In this document: one piece after another, positions 1 through 10,300 of the stretch
How positions within the stretch are numbered: position 1 is the stretch's first letter
How the letters are laid out: each line of letters begins with the position of its first letter
Assembly (NCBI GenBank): GCA_965227445.1
Contig: OZ245751.1
Location: 1,054,001 to 1,118,000 of the forward strand
Origin: DT-110 sp030148525
GTDB taxonomy: Bacteria > Bacteroidota > Bacteroidia > Chitinophagales > Saprospiraceae
DNA: 64,000 bases
Reading direction: 5' to 3'
Made by a program: the position numbers and the translations under genes
Notes under the pieces: generated by a model
Databases searched by the model: none
What the model was told of the DNA's origin: nothing
What the model saw: the letters and a program-made list of their open reading frames with translations, nothing else

Positions 1-1139
1 CCGGCACCTGGTGGAATCAACTTCAGGTGCGGAAAACGCGTGCCAATAGCACTACCCACATCAACCTGGCGCACAAGCGAAATACCGATGTCTTTATTTT
101 CAGCCCCGACTTTCCCTCGACCAATGAGCACGTGACTCATTTTACCAACCTGAATGTGAACCACAACTGGACGCTGTCACCCCAATTCTCCATGAACGTA
201 GGCACCCAGGTCGACCGCCGATCGATCGAGAGCAATGACCGGGGTGACCATCAGGACTGGCACTTCGGAGTGTACGGCATGGGCGTTTGGCAACCCGCTG
301 CCGCCTGGACGCTAACGGCGAGTGCCCGGGTGGATTACGACGAAAACTACGATCTGGAGTTTACCCCTCAGTTGAACGCATCTTATCAGGCCACTCCTGC
401 TTTGCGACTGCGGGCCAGTGCCGGACGCTCCATTCGCGCGGCCAACTATACCGAGCGGTACGTGTCCTTTAATCTTCCTAACCTGACACCGGGCCGCAAC
501 CTCGGGAACCCCAATTTGCTGGCCGAGCGGAGCTGGTCGGAAGAATTGGGCTTCGATCTGGACCTGGGACGTGCCTGGCAGTGGAAGGCCACCGGCTTTT
601 TACGGCAGTCCGGAAACCTGATCGACTACGTCGAAACGAACGAAAGCAATATCCCGAATAACCAGAATCTGCAGGATGGAGCCAATTACTTCTTCGCTCA
701 GAATATCAGCGATGTGGTTACCCGTGGAGTGGAAACGGAGTTGTGGTTTGGGAAAGTGTTCGATGAGCGGCGTCAGTTGCGTGGCTCACTGGGCTATACC
801 TACCTGAATACCACCAATGAGGAAGGGATCGTATCGGTCTATATTTCCAGTCATGCCCGTCATTTGCTCACGACCAACTGGATACTGAGTGCGGGTGGCC
901 TCGATTTTGCGGTAAACGGACTGTACAAGGTCCGCAATGCCCGCTTTGCCGAATCGATTGGTTCGGAATTAGAGGAGTCTTATTCGCTTTGGAATGTACG
1001 GGCGGGTCACTCCATAACGGATCAATTTGGTATTCAGGTACAAATACACAACGTATTTGATGTTGCTTATCAGGACATCCTTGGTGCGCCCATGCCGGGA
1101 CGTTGGTTTATGGCGGGCATTTCCTTTGGTATTCGCTAA
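1..1139 (+). CDS. TonB-dependent receptor, C-terminal barrel (partial, 5' end outside window)
   Basis: The reading frame is open from the window edge (codons in frame from base 3), so the GTG at 27 is internal and the plug domain lies outside. About 378 residues are visible. They show the alternating beta-strand pattern of an outer-membrane TonB-dependent receptor, including a typical segment NLGNPNLLAERSWSEELGF (about residue 160) and a late GxxxxxxxHNVFD-type strand. The protein ends in GRWFMAGISFGIR, an aromatic-rich last strand expected of a BAM substrate. It would import a ligand across the outer membrane. It is not obviously of the SusC class, because only the barrel is seen. The substrate cannot be read from this part. 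The serine hydrolase gene follows after 31 bp, so the two may be cotranscribed. Confidence 0.85.
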   Translation, partial: GTWWNQLQVRKTRANSTTHINLAHKRNTDVFIFSPDFPSTNEHVTHFTNLNVNHNWTLSPQFSMNVGTQVDRRSIESNDRGDHQDWHFGVYGMGVWQPAAAWTLTASARVDYDENYDLEFTPQLNASYQATPALRLRASAGRSIRAANYTERYVSFNLPNLTPGRNLGNPNLLAERSWSEELGFDLDLGRAWQWKATGFLRQSGNLIDYVETNESNIPNNQNLQDGANYFFAQNISDVVTRGVETELWFGKVFDERRQLRGSLGYTYLNTTNEEGIVSVYISSHARHLLTTNWILSAGGLDFAVNGLYKVRNARFAESIGSELEESYSLWNVRAGHSITDQFGIQVQIHNVFDVAYQDILGAPMPGRWFMAGISFGIR

Positions 1140-1170
1140 TTGAATTTCGGTATATTCACAGAAAAAGTCC

Positions 1171-2565
1171 ATGCGCCCAATATTCTGTACCCTATTGCTA
1201 ATCCTGCCTTTTTTTGGCGAAAGCCAGACGGGGCACACAGCAGAAGCTAATAACACCACGCTAACGACTCTCATCAAAGAGTTCGTCCCGGAAAACGGGC
1301 CCGGCCTCGCAGTGCAAATTATGCGTGGCGATAATTTACTGTACGTGAAGGGCTTTGGTAAAGCTAATGTGGAGCACGATATTCCCTTTACGCCATCCAC
1401 GGTTTCCGATCTGGGATCGGTAGCCAAGCAGTTTACGGCTTTTGCGATCGCCTTACTGGCCGATGAAGGGAAACTGGACCTGGATGCCGACATTCGCACT
1501 TTCTTTCCCGAAGCACCTGATTTTGGTAAACCCGTCACGGTACGGCATATGGTTCATCACACCAGTGGCTTGCGGGAGATATACAGTATGAAAGCGATGG
1601 CCGGTAATCCCCGTTCAGGGATCAGCCAGTTTGAGGCTCAGGAGTTATTGACGTATAGTGAAGAGTTAAATTTCGAGCCCGGCGAGCGCTGGTTGTACTG
1701 CAACACATCCTACATGCTGCTCGCGGATATTGTGGAGCAGGTAAGCGGCCAGTCTTTCGAAGCCTTTATGCAGGAGCGGATTTTCCGTCCACTGGGCATG
1801 AAAGACACCTATATAATGGATGTTCAGGGGGAGACTTTCCCCGATCGGGCCGATTCGTATCGGCAGGATGCGGATTACGGCTGGGTACAGGTGTACGATG
1901 TGAGCAGTGCTTATGGTCAGGGCGGCATTTATTCCAGCCTCCACGACCTGGCAAAGTGGGTTGACAATTTCCGGACCAGACAAATAGGTTCGGATGCAGT
2001 ACACGAATTGATCCGGACTCCCGGAAAACTTAATGACGGCGAATCTACCGGCTACGGTTTTGGCTTGTTTGTAGAGGACTGGCGGGGTATACCTCGCCTG
2101 TCGCACGGTGGCTCCAGTGCCGGTTACCGCAGTTACGTGGCCTATTTCCCTGATCAGGAATTACAGATCATCGCCAAGGGCAACTGGACTGGCATGAATT
2201 CCGCCGGTATTGTGAATGCGCTGGCAGAAAAAATACTTGGTGATGCCCTGGATGCTCCTGTTCCCCGGGAGCGATCGCGGGAAGTGACGGAGGAAGAACC
2301 ATACACCTTTTCCGGAGATTTGCAAAGGTACGTGGGCAGGTATTACGCACCTGAGCTCGACGTGTATTGCGAGATTGTGGCAGAAGATGGTCAGCTGTAT
2401 ATAAAGAACCGCCTGTTTGGAATGGGTGAACTACAGCCCGTTGCCGATCACGAGTTTTTTGGCCAGGGGGTAGGTTTACTGCGTTTCCGGCAAAAGAACA
2501 GCAAGGTATTCGAATTCCGGCTGGACGAGGGCAGAGTTCTGAATTTACGTTTTGATCGCCTATAA
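1171..2565 (+). CDS. Exported serine hydrolase, beta-lactamase class C / penicillin-binding-like family
   Basis: 464 residues with an N-terminal signal peptide (about residues 1-25). The three motifs of the class C beta-lactamase/DD-peptidase fold are all present: S83-V-A-K86 (catalytic Ser and Lys), Y176-C-N178, and H312-G-G314 in place of KTG. This HGG variant is common in esterase- or D-aminopeptidase-like members rather than true beta-lactamases. Residues from about 380 form a small beta-rich C-terminal domain, probably lipocalin-like. It probably acts on an ester or peptide in the periplasm or at the cell surface; the substrate is unknown. It starts 31 bp after the receptor gene and may share its transcript. 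Family assignment is firm, function is not. Confidence 0.9.
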   Translation: MRPIFCTLLLILPFFGESQTGHTAEANNTTLTTLIKEFVPENGPGLAVQIMRGDNLLYVKGFGKANVEHDIPFTPSTVSDLGSVAKQFTAFAIALLADEGKLDLDADIRTFFPEAPDFGKPVTVRHMVHHTSGLREIYSMKAMAGNPRSGISQFEAQELLTYSEELNFEPGERWLYCNTSYMLLADIVEQVSGQSFEAFMQERIFRPLGMKDTYIMDVQGETFPDRADSYRQDADYGWVQVYDVSSAYGQGGIYSSLHDLAKWVDNFRTRQIGSDAVHELIRTPGKLNDGESTGYGFGLFVEDWRGIPRLSHGGSSAGYRSYVAYFPDQELQIIAKGNWTGMNSAGIVNALAEKILGDALDAPVPRERSREVTEEEPYTFSGDLQRYVGRYYAPELDVYCEIVAEDGQLYIKNRLFGMGELQPVADHEFFGQGVGLLRFRQKNSKVFEFRLDEGRVLNLRFDRL

Positions 2566-2634
2566 ACGGACCGGTCTATTCAATTTGATTTAGGTAAATC
2601 ACCTACTTTTTAACATTGTAAGAAAGGCGATCTT

Positions 2635-2664
2635 TTGAAATAGTGATAAATCCTCGTATCTTTA
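2635..2664 (+). promoter_or_regulatory. Candidate Bacteroidota promoter for the surface-protein locus
   Basis: TTG at 2635-2637 and TATCTTTA at 2657-2664 are separated by 19 bp. This fits the Bacteroidota sigma consensus (TTG near -33, TAnnTTTG near -7) with one mismatch in the -7 box. It lies in the 244-bp gap after the serine hydrolase and would give a leader of about 140 nt before the ATG at 2810. The rest of that gap (2665-2809) holds two short AAGCTTGC-type repeats but no gene. By-eye match only. Confidence 0.35.
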
Positions 2665-2809
2665 TCTCAAGAAATAAAGCTACTGCAATCCTCATCTTAT
2701 ACCCTTGCACTACCCTTTCTAAGCTTGCAATACCAAATTCCCCCCTTAAGCTTGCGCAGTACTAAATCTCCAGGGATAGTTTACTAACGACGACCTAACT
2801 CTGTATCTC

Positions 2810-3445
2810 ATGAAAAGGCATAAGCCGCATCCTACCGATGTGGAAAAAGGTGTGCATATACACCTGTATCCATATCCTACTGTGAACGCTGTCCGGTATG
2901 ATCACCTGATTATACCGTGTTCTTCTCAACCTACCGCTACCTTCCGCTTCTGGATCGTAGGGGCTTTTTTGTGTCTTTTTTGTCTTTTCTCTACCAGCCT
3001 TAGCGGTCAGTCCATCGACCGGCAGGTTATTGGTTTGGCCGGAGGCGTTTCCGCCGGAAACGGCATCACGGTAAGCTGGACAACCGGCGAGATAGCTGTG
3101 CAACGGGCCTATGCTGAAAACGGTAGTGGTTCGGTAACGGAGGGCTTTCAGCAGCCGCATTTATCCCTTATTCCGGAATCACCCGCGTCTTTAGAGGTTT
3201 CCTTCTTCCCCAACCCGGTATCGCACCTGTTTACAGTGCGCCTTCCGGCAAAAGAGGAGCGGACCTTCCAGGCACAAATCCTGGACCAGCAGGGCCGGGT
3301 CATCAAAGCTATACGCGGACTGGTGGCCGGTGACTGTCAGATCGACGTCGAAGCCCTTCCTGCGGGAGCCTACCACCTTCGCCTTATTCCGGAGAATGAC
3401 CCCAGGCAGGCATCCAGTTTTCAATTAATAAAAGTTGGACAGTGA
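2810..3445 (+). CDS. Small secreted protein with T9SS type A sorting domain
   Basis: 211 residues. An unusually long polar N-terminus (about 45 residues) precedes a hydrophobic segment at about 46-65, so either the signal sequence has a long n-region or a later start is used. The middle part (about 66-120) is a short module seen in many small Bacteroidota T9SS proteins, with SWTTGEIAVQ and a closing EGFQQP. Residues about 135-211 are a T9SS type A sorting domain: FFPNPVSHLFTV, then a QILDQQGRVI strand and LPAGAYHLRL. The protein should be exported by Sec, then carried across the outer membrane by T9SS and anchored or released. It is the first gene of the locus leading to the giant adhesin. 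Its biochemical role is unknown. Confidence 0.75.
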   Translation: MKRHKPHPTDVEKGVHIHLYPYPTVNAVRYDHLIIPCSSQPTATFRFWIVGAFLCLFCLFSTSLSGQSIDRQVIGLAGGVSAGNGITVSWTTGEIAVQRAYAENGSGSVTEGFQQPHLSLIPESPASLEVSFFPNPVSHLFTVRLPAKEERTFQAQILDQQGRVIKAIRGLVAGDCQIDVEALPAGAYHLRLIPENDPRQASSFQLIKVGQ

Positions 3446-3497
3446 ACCGCTTGATATGAGCATTAAACAATCCACTAACGAGTCAATAATCAGTTCG

Positions 3498-5345
3498 ATG
3501 AGAAAAATATACCTAACCCTGACTTTTTCCCTCCTTTGCCTGGGAGGTCTCTGGGCCCAGTCGGTGCCTCAGGGTATTAACTACCAAGGTGTTGCCCGCG
3601 ATGAAGCAGGTATGCCTTTGGCCAATAAGGAGGTGTTCCTGCGCGTATCCTTAGGCGAAAATGAGCTTTCTGCTGAGCCTTTCTTTTCGGAAAGTCATTT
3701 GGTGCAAACGGATCAGGAAGGGTATTTCCAACTCATTATCGGTAAAGGAGGTTCCGATGTGGGAACACTGGCGGATGTACCCTGGTCGAACAAAGATATT
3801 TGGCTGCAAATCGAATTGTTTGACAGCCAGTACGGTGGTTTCAAGGTGGCGAGCAAAAATCAACTCTTTGCCGTACCCTACGCCTTTCACGCCGAAAAGG
3901 CCGACCGACTCGTTGATGATAATGAGGTAGATCTGCGCAGTGGGTCTTCTATTTACTGGACCACTACCGGCAACAACGATACGCGCCCGCCCTACCATTT
4001 CCTTGGTACCAGGGACGACAATGCCTTACACTTCAAAACGAATAATACCGACCGACTGGTTATTACCAATGATGGACAAGTCCAGGTCCTGAGCGGAGTA
4101 ACCGGCGGAGAAGGCAGTTACGATGCTTACCCACTAACTGTTCAGGGAAGCGACCAGGGAATCTACATTAAGGTGAATGGTGGACGTTCCAGTAGTAACA
4201 ACTTTGTAACCTTCGCCGACGGAGGAACGGCCGGAAATCCCGAAGCAGTGGGCGGAACCAAGTGGGGTGAGATCGAGGGGCAAACTCTCGGTGAGCTTTT
4301 AACTTCTTTCGATTATGTTTTCCAGAATGCGGTATTTGCCATTAACATCGCTTCCCTGATTGCACAAAGTGTCGCCACCGGGATAGAGGTTGGTGGTTTG
4401 GCGGCTTCCGGTCTGGCTGCCGGCGCAGCGGTTGGCGCAGCGGCCAACGTAGCTGCTTTAGTTGCCAGCTCCGTGAGCCTGGGATTACAGATTGGTGAAT
4501 ACAATGCCAACGCTATTGCCAGTGTAGGTGTAACCTACGCGTCGGGCTCGGGTGACTACGCCGAATGGTTGCTGCGCGACCCCGAAAGCCGCGATCTTAG
4601 CTACGGTGAAATAGTTGGAATTCACGCGGGTAAAGTATCGCTGGAAACAGAGGGCGCTGATCACTACCTGGTAGTTTCCATGCGCCCCATTGTGTTGGGT
4701 AATGCACCACAAGAAGATCAGGAGGATCTCTATGAGAAAATAGCCTTTATGGGACAAGTCCCCGTCCGGGTAAGCGGCCCCGTGGCCCTGGGCGACTACA
4801 TCGTACCTTCCGGAAATAACGATGGCGTGGGCATTGCTGTTCATCCCGACGATATGGAAGCGGGTGACTATCACCGCATCATTGGAGTAGCCTGGGAAGA
4901 AGCCCCCAATCAACCGCTTAACTTCGTAAATGTGGCCGTTGGTATCAATGCCAATGATTTAAGCCAAAAGGTGGAAAAACTGAATCATCGCGTCGATAAT
5001 ATCATGGGATACCTGGAGGGTAAAGAACCGCTGAAATCAGAGAATGAGTTATCACAGGCACTGATCACCAACTCTTTTATGCAGCCTCAGACCACCATGA
5101 CCAAGGGAATTACCGATGAGCAGTTCGATCAGTTTGTCGGGCAGAATGAAGGCTTTTTCAAAATGGCATTCCAGCAAGCCGGTGAGCAATTACAAGCAAA
5201 AGGCTACAACCTTGATCGCTTCCCCGGCTTGGAGGAGATTATCAATGACCCCATCCCCTTCATGAAGAAAATTCGACGAGATCCCAACTACGCCACCCAG
5301 TGGGCGCGAGTGGATATGCAAATAAAAGGAAATGAGGGTGAATAA
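3498..5345 (+). CDS. Secreted tail-fibre-like protein with Ala/Gly-rich hydrophobic segment (copy 1 of tandem pair)
   Basis: I chose the ATG at 3498 because it begins a clear signal peptide (MRKIYLTLTFSLLCLGGLWAQ); in-frame TTG 3435 and ATG 3456 add a polar extension and overlap the previous gene's end. About 615 residues. The N-terminal region starts VPQGINYQGVARDEAG, a module frequent in Bacteroidota secreted proteins. Residues about 271-339 are an Ala/Gly/Val-rich hydrophobic stretch. A C-terminal region starting SGDYAEWLLRDPE and containing VVSMRPIVLGN and GDYIVPSGNNDG resembles the tail-fibre/peptidase G2-like domains of phage appendage proteins; that likeness is from memory and tentative. 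The tail is helical and there is no T9SS domain. The next gene is a paralogue with the same architecture. Function unknown. Confidence 0.75.
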   Translation: MRKIYLTLTFSLLCLGGLWAQSVPQGINYQGVARDEAGMPLANKEVFLRVSLGENELSAEPFFSESHLVQTDQEGYFQLIIGKGGSDVGTLADVPWSNKDIWLQIELFDSQYGGFKVASKNQLFAVPYAFHAEKADRLVDDNEVDLRSGSSIYWTTTGNNDTRPPYHFLGTRDDNALHFKTNNTDRLVITNDGQVQVLSGVTGGEGSYDAYPLTVQGSDQGIYIKVNGGRSSSNNFVTFADGGTAGNPEAVGGTKWGEIEGQTLGELLTSFDYVFQNAVFAINIASLIAQSVATGIEVGGLAASGLAAGAAVGAAANVAALVASSVSLGLQIGEYNANAIASVGVTYASGSGDYAEWLLRDPESRDLSYGEIVGIHAGKVSLETEGADHYLVVSMRPIVLGNAPQEDQEDLYEKIAFMGQVPVRVSGPVALGDYIVPSGNNDGVGIAVHPDDMEAGDYHRIIGVAWEEAPNQPLNFVNVAVGINANDLSQKVEKLNHRVDNIMGYLEGKEPLKSENELSQALITNSFMQPQTTMTKGITDEQFDQFVGQNEGFFKMAFQQAGEQLQAKGYNLDRFPGLEEIINDPIPFMKKIRRDPNYATQWARVDMQIKGNEGE

Positions 5346-5394
5346 AAAGCATCATAGAGTTGCTATTCACTCGAACGCGATAAACGCAAAGAAC

Positions 5395-7317
5395 ATGCGA
5401 AACCAAATTTTTATACTGCTGGTAGCTTCCATCCTGGCCTGCATTCCGTCCGGGGTGTCAGCTCAGGATGCGCCCTTTTGGGGTGTCAACTACCAGGGGG
5501 TTGCCTATGACTCCGAGGGTCAACTCATGGCGGACCAGCGCCTGCAGGTGCGCCTGTCTTTTGTGTCGAAGAACAATTCCGAATCCCGGGCCCACTATTC
5601 GGAGGTTCACGAGCTGCAAACCGATGACTTAGGTATTTTCCGGTTTATCATCGGGAAGGGAAATGCAGTCGGGAACAATACGCTACAGGAGGTACCCTGG
5701 GCAACGGAAACGATCTGGCTGAACCTGGAGATTAGCGGTCGTGACCAGTCGGCCTTTAATCTGGTTAGTAGTTCCGAGTTACAATCCGTACCCTATGCGT
5801 TTTATGCCGAGACAACGAATGAGTTAGTAGATGATCCACTGATCACACTTCGGTCTGCTCCCTCGATCTACTGGACTATCGGCGGGAACGCCCAGACGCG
5901 TCCGCCCTACCATTTCATCGGGACCAGAGACAATGAGGACTTAGTCATAAAAACAAATAATGAGACCCGCATGGTGCTGACTGCTGGTGGCCAAATGCAA
6001 ATATTGGCCGGAGTCACCGGAGGGGAAGGCAATTACAACGCTTATCCGCTCACCGTGCAGGGTAGCAACCAAGGAATCTACATTAAAGTGAATGGTAGTC
6101 GTTCCAGCGCGAACAACTTTATGACATTCGCTGATGGTGGTGTCCCGGGGGCTCCCGAAGCCACCGCCGGTACTAAATGGGGCGAAATTGAAGGACAGAC
6201 GGTCGGAGAGCTACTCAGTTCCTTCGAATACGTTTTCACCAACGCTGTTTTTGTTATTGACGGAATTGGCCTGGTGGCTACGGGTATTGGTAATGGTGCC
6301 GAAGCGGCTGGTGAAGCTGCCGCCGGTGGTGCTGCCATTGCAACCATCGTTTTGGCCTGGGCGGCTCCCGGATTTTTTACGGCCGCCGGTGCTGATATCG
6401 CTAAATCAATTGCCTTGGCGGCTGACGCCATTGCGCTGGCTGCACAAGCCATCGAATATAATGCCAATGCCATTGCCAGTGTGGGGGTGTCCTATAGTTC
6501 CGGCGCCGGTGATTACGCCGAGTGGTTGCCGCGTATGGAAGGTGAACCGGATCTGGCCTACGGAGAAATTGTTGGTATACACGCCGGTAAGGTATCCCGG
6601 ACTACCAAAGATGCCGATCACTATAAAGTGGTATCCCTGCGACCAGGTGTATTGGGGAATGCTCCCATTAATGAAGAGGAACATTTATACGAAAAGATCG
6701 CCTTCTTAGGTCAGGTACCCGTCCGGGTTTCCGGCCCCGTTAATGAGGGTGATTTCATTGTGCCTTCCGGCAAAAATGATGGCTTCGGCGTAGCGGTCCA
6801 TCCCGACGAATTACCTACCGGAGATTTCCACAAGATTGTCGGCGTTGCCTGGGAAGCAGCTCCGGATCGTCCGGTCAATACGGTGCTGATAGCCGTAGGG
6901 TTACACAAAAACCGCCTGTCGGGCCGGGTTCAGGAAATCGAGAACAAGGTGGACCGGATTACAGCCTACCTCAAAGGAGAAGCACCCCTGCATCCCGACG
7001 GTAACAATCGACTCCAACAGCCGGATATCCTGGAGAACCCCATCGATATCGACCGGCCCATGGAGGACATGCTGTCCGACGAATTATTCAACGAATTCCT
7101 CCAAAAAGAGGAAGCGCGAATTATAGAGACCTTCCGACTCACGGAAAAGGCGCTCCGCAATAAGGGATACGATTTCACGAATAATCCCGAATTGCTGGAA
7201 ATGCTGCACAATCCAATTGAGACGATTAAGAAACTGCGTTCTGATTCGACCTACAACCCGTATTGGAAATCAGTAGAACAAAAAATAAAGCAACTGCAGA
7301 CATCTGCGGGATCCTAA
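5395..7317 (+). CDS. Secreted tail-fibre-like protein with Ala/Gly-rich hydrophobic segment (copy 2 of tandem pair)
   Basis: The ATG at 5395 gives a signal peptide (MRNQIFILLVASILACIPSG); an in-frame GTG at 5332 overlaps the preceding stop and adds a polar extension. About 640 residues, collinear with the preceding gene throughout: WGVNYQGVAYDSEG at the start, the shared YPLTVQGSNQGIYIKVNG block, an Ala/Gly-rich hydrophobic stretch (about residues 281-360, longer than in copy 1), then SGAGDYAEWLPR and VPVRVSGPVNEGDFIVPSG. The pair arose by duplication. As in copy 1 no T9SS sorting domain is visible, so the route past the periplasm is unclear. The giant adhesin gene starts 48 bp downstream, which suggests one transcript. 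Catalytic activity is not established. Confidence 0.75.
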   Translation: MRNQIFILLVASILACIPSGVSAQDAPFWGVNYQGVAYDSEGQLMADQRLQVRLSFVSKNNSESRAHYSEVHELQTDDLGIFRFIIGKGNAVGNNTLQEVPWATETIWLNLEISGRDQSAFNLVSSSELQSVPYAFYAETTNELVDDPLITLRSAPSIYWTIGGNAQTRPPYHFIGTRDNEDLVIKTNNETRMVLTAGGQMQILAGVTGGEGNYNAYPLTVQGSNQGIYIKVNGSRSSANNFMTFADGGVPGAPEATAGTKWGEIEGQTVGELLSSFEYVFTNAVFVIDGIGLVATGIGNGAEAAGEAAAGGAAIATIVLAWAAPGFFTAAGADIAKSIALAADAIALAAQAIEYNANAIASVGVSYSSGAGDYAEWLPRMEGEPDLAYGEIVGIHAGKVSRTTKDADHYKVVSLRPGVLGNAPINEEEHLYEKIAFLGQVPVRVSGPVNEGDFIVPSGKNDGFGVAVHPDELPTGDFHKIVGVAWEAAPDRPVNTVLIAVGLHKNRLSGRVQEIENKVDRITAYLKGEAPLHPDGNNRLQQPDILENPIDIDRPMEDMLSDELFNEFLQKEEARIIETFRLTEKALRNKGYDFTNNPELLEMLHNPIETIKKLRSDSTYNPYWKSVEQKIKQLQTSAGS

Positions 7318-7364
7318 AATCTAGTATAAAACTGGCACGCTGTTGCTGTTTGTCATAATCAAAT

Positions 7365-10300
7365 ATGCTCATGAAAAATTTTGTACCCATTACCCGTAAG
7401 GCCTTGCCAAAGATAGATTTGGCCTTATTCATCAGGCCCTTGCTCTTATTGGTATTTGGCTTTGGGCTTACCAGCCTAATCGGACAGGAGGCTATCAATA
7501 TCACCAGTTTCAGTCCCTCTACTACTTGCTGGGAGGACAATGTGACCGTCAACTTTACCCTTTCTGGGGGGTGGGCTGACGGTAATGTAAGTGTTACCTC
7601 GTCATTAAATGGTGAGACCGGTTCAGCAGGTAGCACCAATGTCACCGTTAGTGGTGGTTCCGGTGGTGGATCAGGCTCTCTGACGATCAGCTTTACCTCC
7701 GGATCAGGCTCTTCGCCAGTTACTTTAACCGCTACTCAGGGGGGAACTACGGATGGGGATACCGATAACATCACGGTAATAGCACCGAGTCTGGAAACAG
7801 GGAGTGTGGTTGATGAGGAAGCATTCTATTGCCCTGGTGATACCATTGAGGTTGAATACACCGCCCAGTGCCTGCGCACCGGACAGGGCTTTTCAAGCGG
7901 GGGTAATGGTATGATTCAGTTGCGAATCAGTGATAAAAATGGTGTATTTAGTGACCTTAGCGCAGCAACGGTTATGACTACCATTTCCGGCGGTTCAATT
8001 AGTACGTCGGGTTCGGCCCCTGTATCGGGTACTATTGAAGCCGTTATTCCGACTGCCACCCCAAGCGGGACGGGCTATGAGTTCCGGGTAGAAACGACCA
8101 GTGGATTCCTTACCCCGGGCGAGGCCACCAATGATGATGTCGAGATTCGTGGATTGATTATTTCCGATCCCGATCCCTTCCCCGACGTGAGTGAGACATA
8201 CTGCCAGGGTGAGCTCCTGGAGTTGATGTACAACAGTAACGAAATGGGTGGCTTTTTCAATGCCAATAACGAATTCCGGATTGTACTGAGCGCACCGGAT
8301 GGTGATTTTTCCAATCCCGCTAATAACACCATCATTGGTCGCGTCGCAACCACCGATGTGGACGGACCGGTATCGGGAATCATACCCTTCGATCAGGCAG
8401 GCGGCGATCAGTATAAAATCCGAATCGAATCGACCAATCCACAACTCATCGGTTGTGAATACGGTCCGTTCGCGATTCCCGAAATACGGAACATAAGCGG
8501 ACCGCTCTCAGCGACCACTTGTGATGGCATGTATAACTTCTCGGCTACACCGAGTTCTAATGATTATTTCGGGGGCACCCTTACCCGCCAGTGGGAATCA
8601 CTCTGCTACGATACGATTATCAATCGATTGGAATTTCCCAGTAATTTTATTTCCAGTATAGATGGTGACCCGACCGGTACCAATATTTTCGCCGGTTCCG
8701 GCGATGGTTTGCTGCGGTCACTGGACGGTGGAAACACCTTTACCAGAATTACCGCCGGGCTGGTTGATCCCTTCGTAAGCAGGGTTTTCTTCGATCCGGT
8801 TGGCAACGATGTATATGCGATTTCTGGTAATGGCTTCTCGGTAGCTACCAGCCCCGGCGGAGCCCTTGTCGCCCGCACCGTTTTCGGTCAACCAGTTAAT
8901 GATATCTATGCAATTAACGGTGATGTCTATGCAATCACCTCTATGGGTATCTACGAATCCAATGACTTCGGTGCTTCCTTCAATCCCGTACCTTTACTTG
9001 GACAAGGAGGTCGTGCCATTCACGTAATTGATGACGCAGGCGACCGTACCATTATTGCGGCGACCTTCTCCGGCGTAGCTATTCGCCGCGGATCGGCAGG
9101 TACCTTTCAAACCTATGGTTTGGTTGATGGTTTGCCGAGCACCGATATTCGCGATATTGATGTCACTGACGATGGCGTGATCTACCTGGCAACAGGTCTT
9201 GGTCTCGCTTATTCCACCGATGGCGGTTACAACTATCGTCAATTGGTGTCCGGGCTGCCCAACCCACAACTGATCTATAGCCTTAAAATAGCCGGCAACA
9301 CCATTTTTGTCGGTACGGAAAATGGTATGGGAATGACCTCCGTGGGAGTAGTAGAAGATACTCCCGAACCAGCCTTCGCATTCTATTCAGACCGGAATGG
9401 CTTAGGAACTAACTTCGTAAATGGTGTGTTCGCGGTAGATAACGGTGGCTCTTACGACGTGTTTGCAGGTACCACCAATGGGTTATCCAGCATGAACTTG
9501 TCGGTTACGCCCCTGGGGACCGGTACGACAGAGCAGGTAATGATTAACCATGCCAGCTCCAAATGCCGCTACCGGGCTATCCTTACGGTTACCCGTAACG
9601 GTAAGCCGTGTCCCGCAGCCAGTGCTTTCGGCGGTATCCCCAGCATACCCAGTGATAACATCTCCTTTGAAACGACTGATCCTACTCAGTGTACCGGGTA
9701 CGACGGAGAAATCCTGGTCAGAGGATTGATCCCCAATTTGCAGTACGAGCTGAGCCTGGACGCTGACCCCGTAACTCCGGGACCGGTGCCTTCCTCCTTC
9801 GTCGATGGGGATACCATTACGACGGACGAAAATGGTCAGTTTACCATCCAATTACTTGGAGCGGGCGAGTATACTATTAGTTTGCTGGAAGTCAATGGTT
9901 TGTATACCAATAGCCAGTGTTCGTCCAACGAAATTGTGGTTACCCTCAACGATCCGGCACCTCCCGCTGATCCCATTGCGCCGGTTGCTGCCGGGACACC
10001 TTTCTGTGTGGGTAGCACTAACTTTACCCTCACCCTGCAAAATACCTCTCCGCCACCGGCCGACGTACAGTATCAGTGGTTCCTCGATGCAAACGCTACG
10101 ATGCCGGCCAGTCCGTCATCCACTGCGGACGTTACCTTCGAACCGAACGTGACCCCTACTTCGGATGGTAGCTACTATGTGCGCGCCTTTTCTACCACTA
10201 CCCTTTGTTATTCGGATACCATTGAGGTGCAGTACGATGTACAGGAGGCGCCTTCTATATCAGTATCCAAAACACAACCGACGACCGCCGGCGGATCGGG

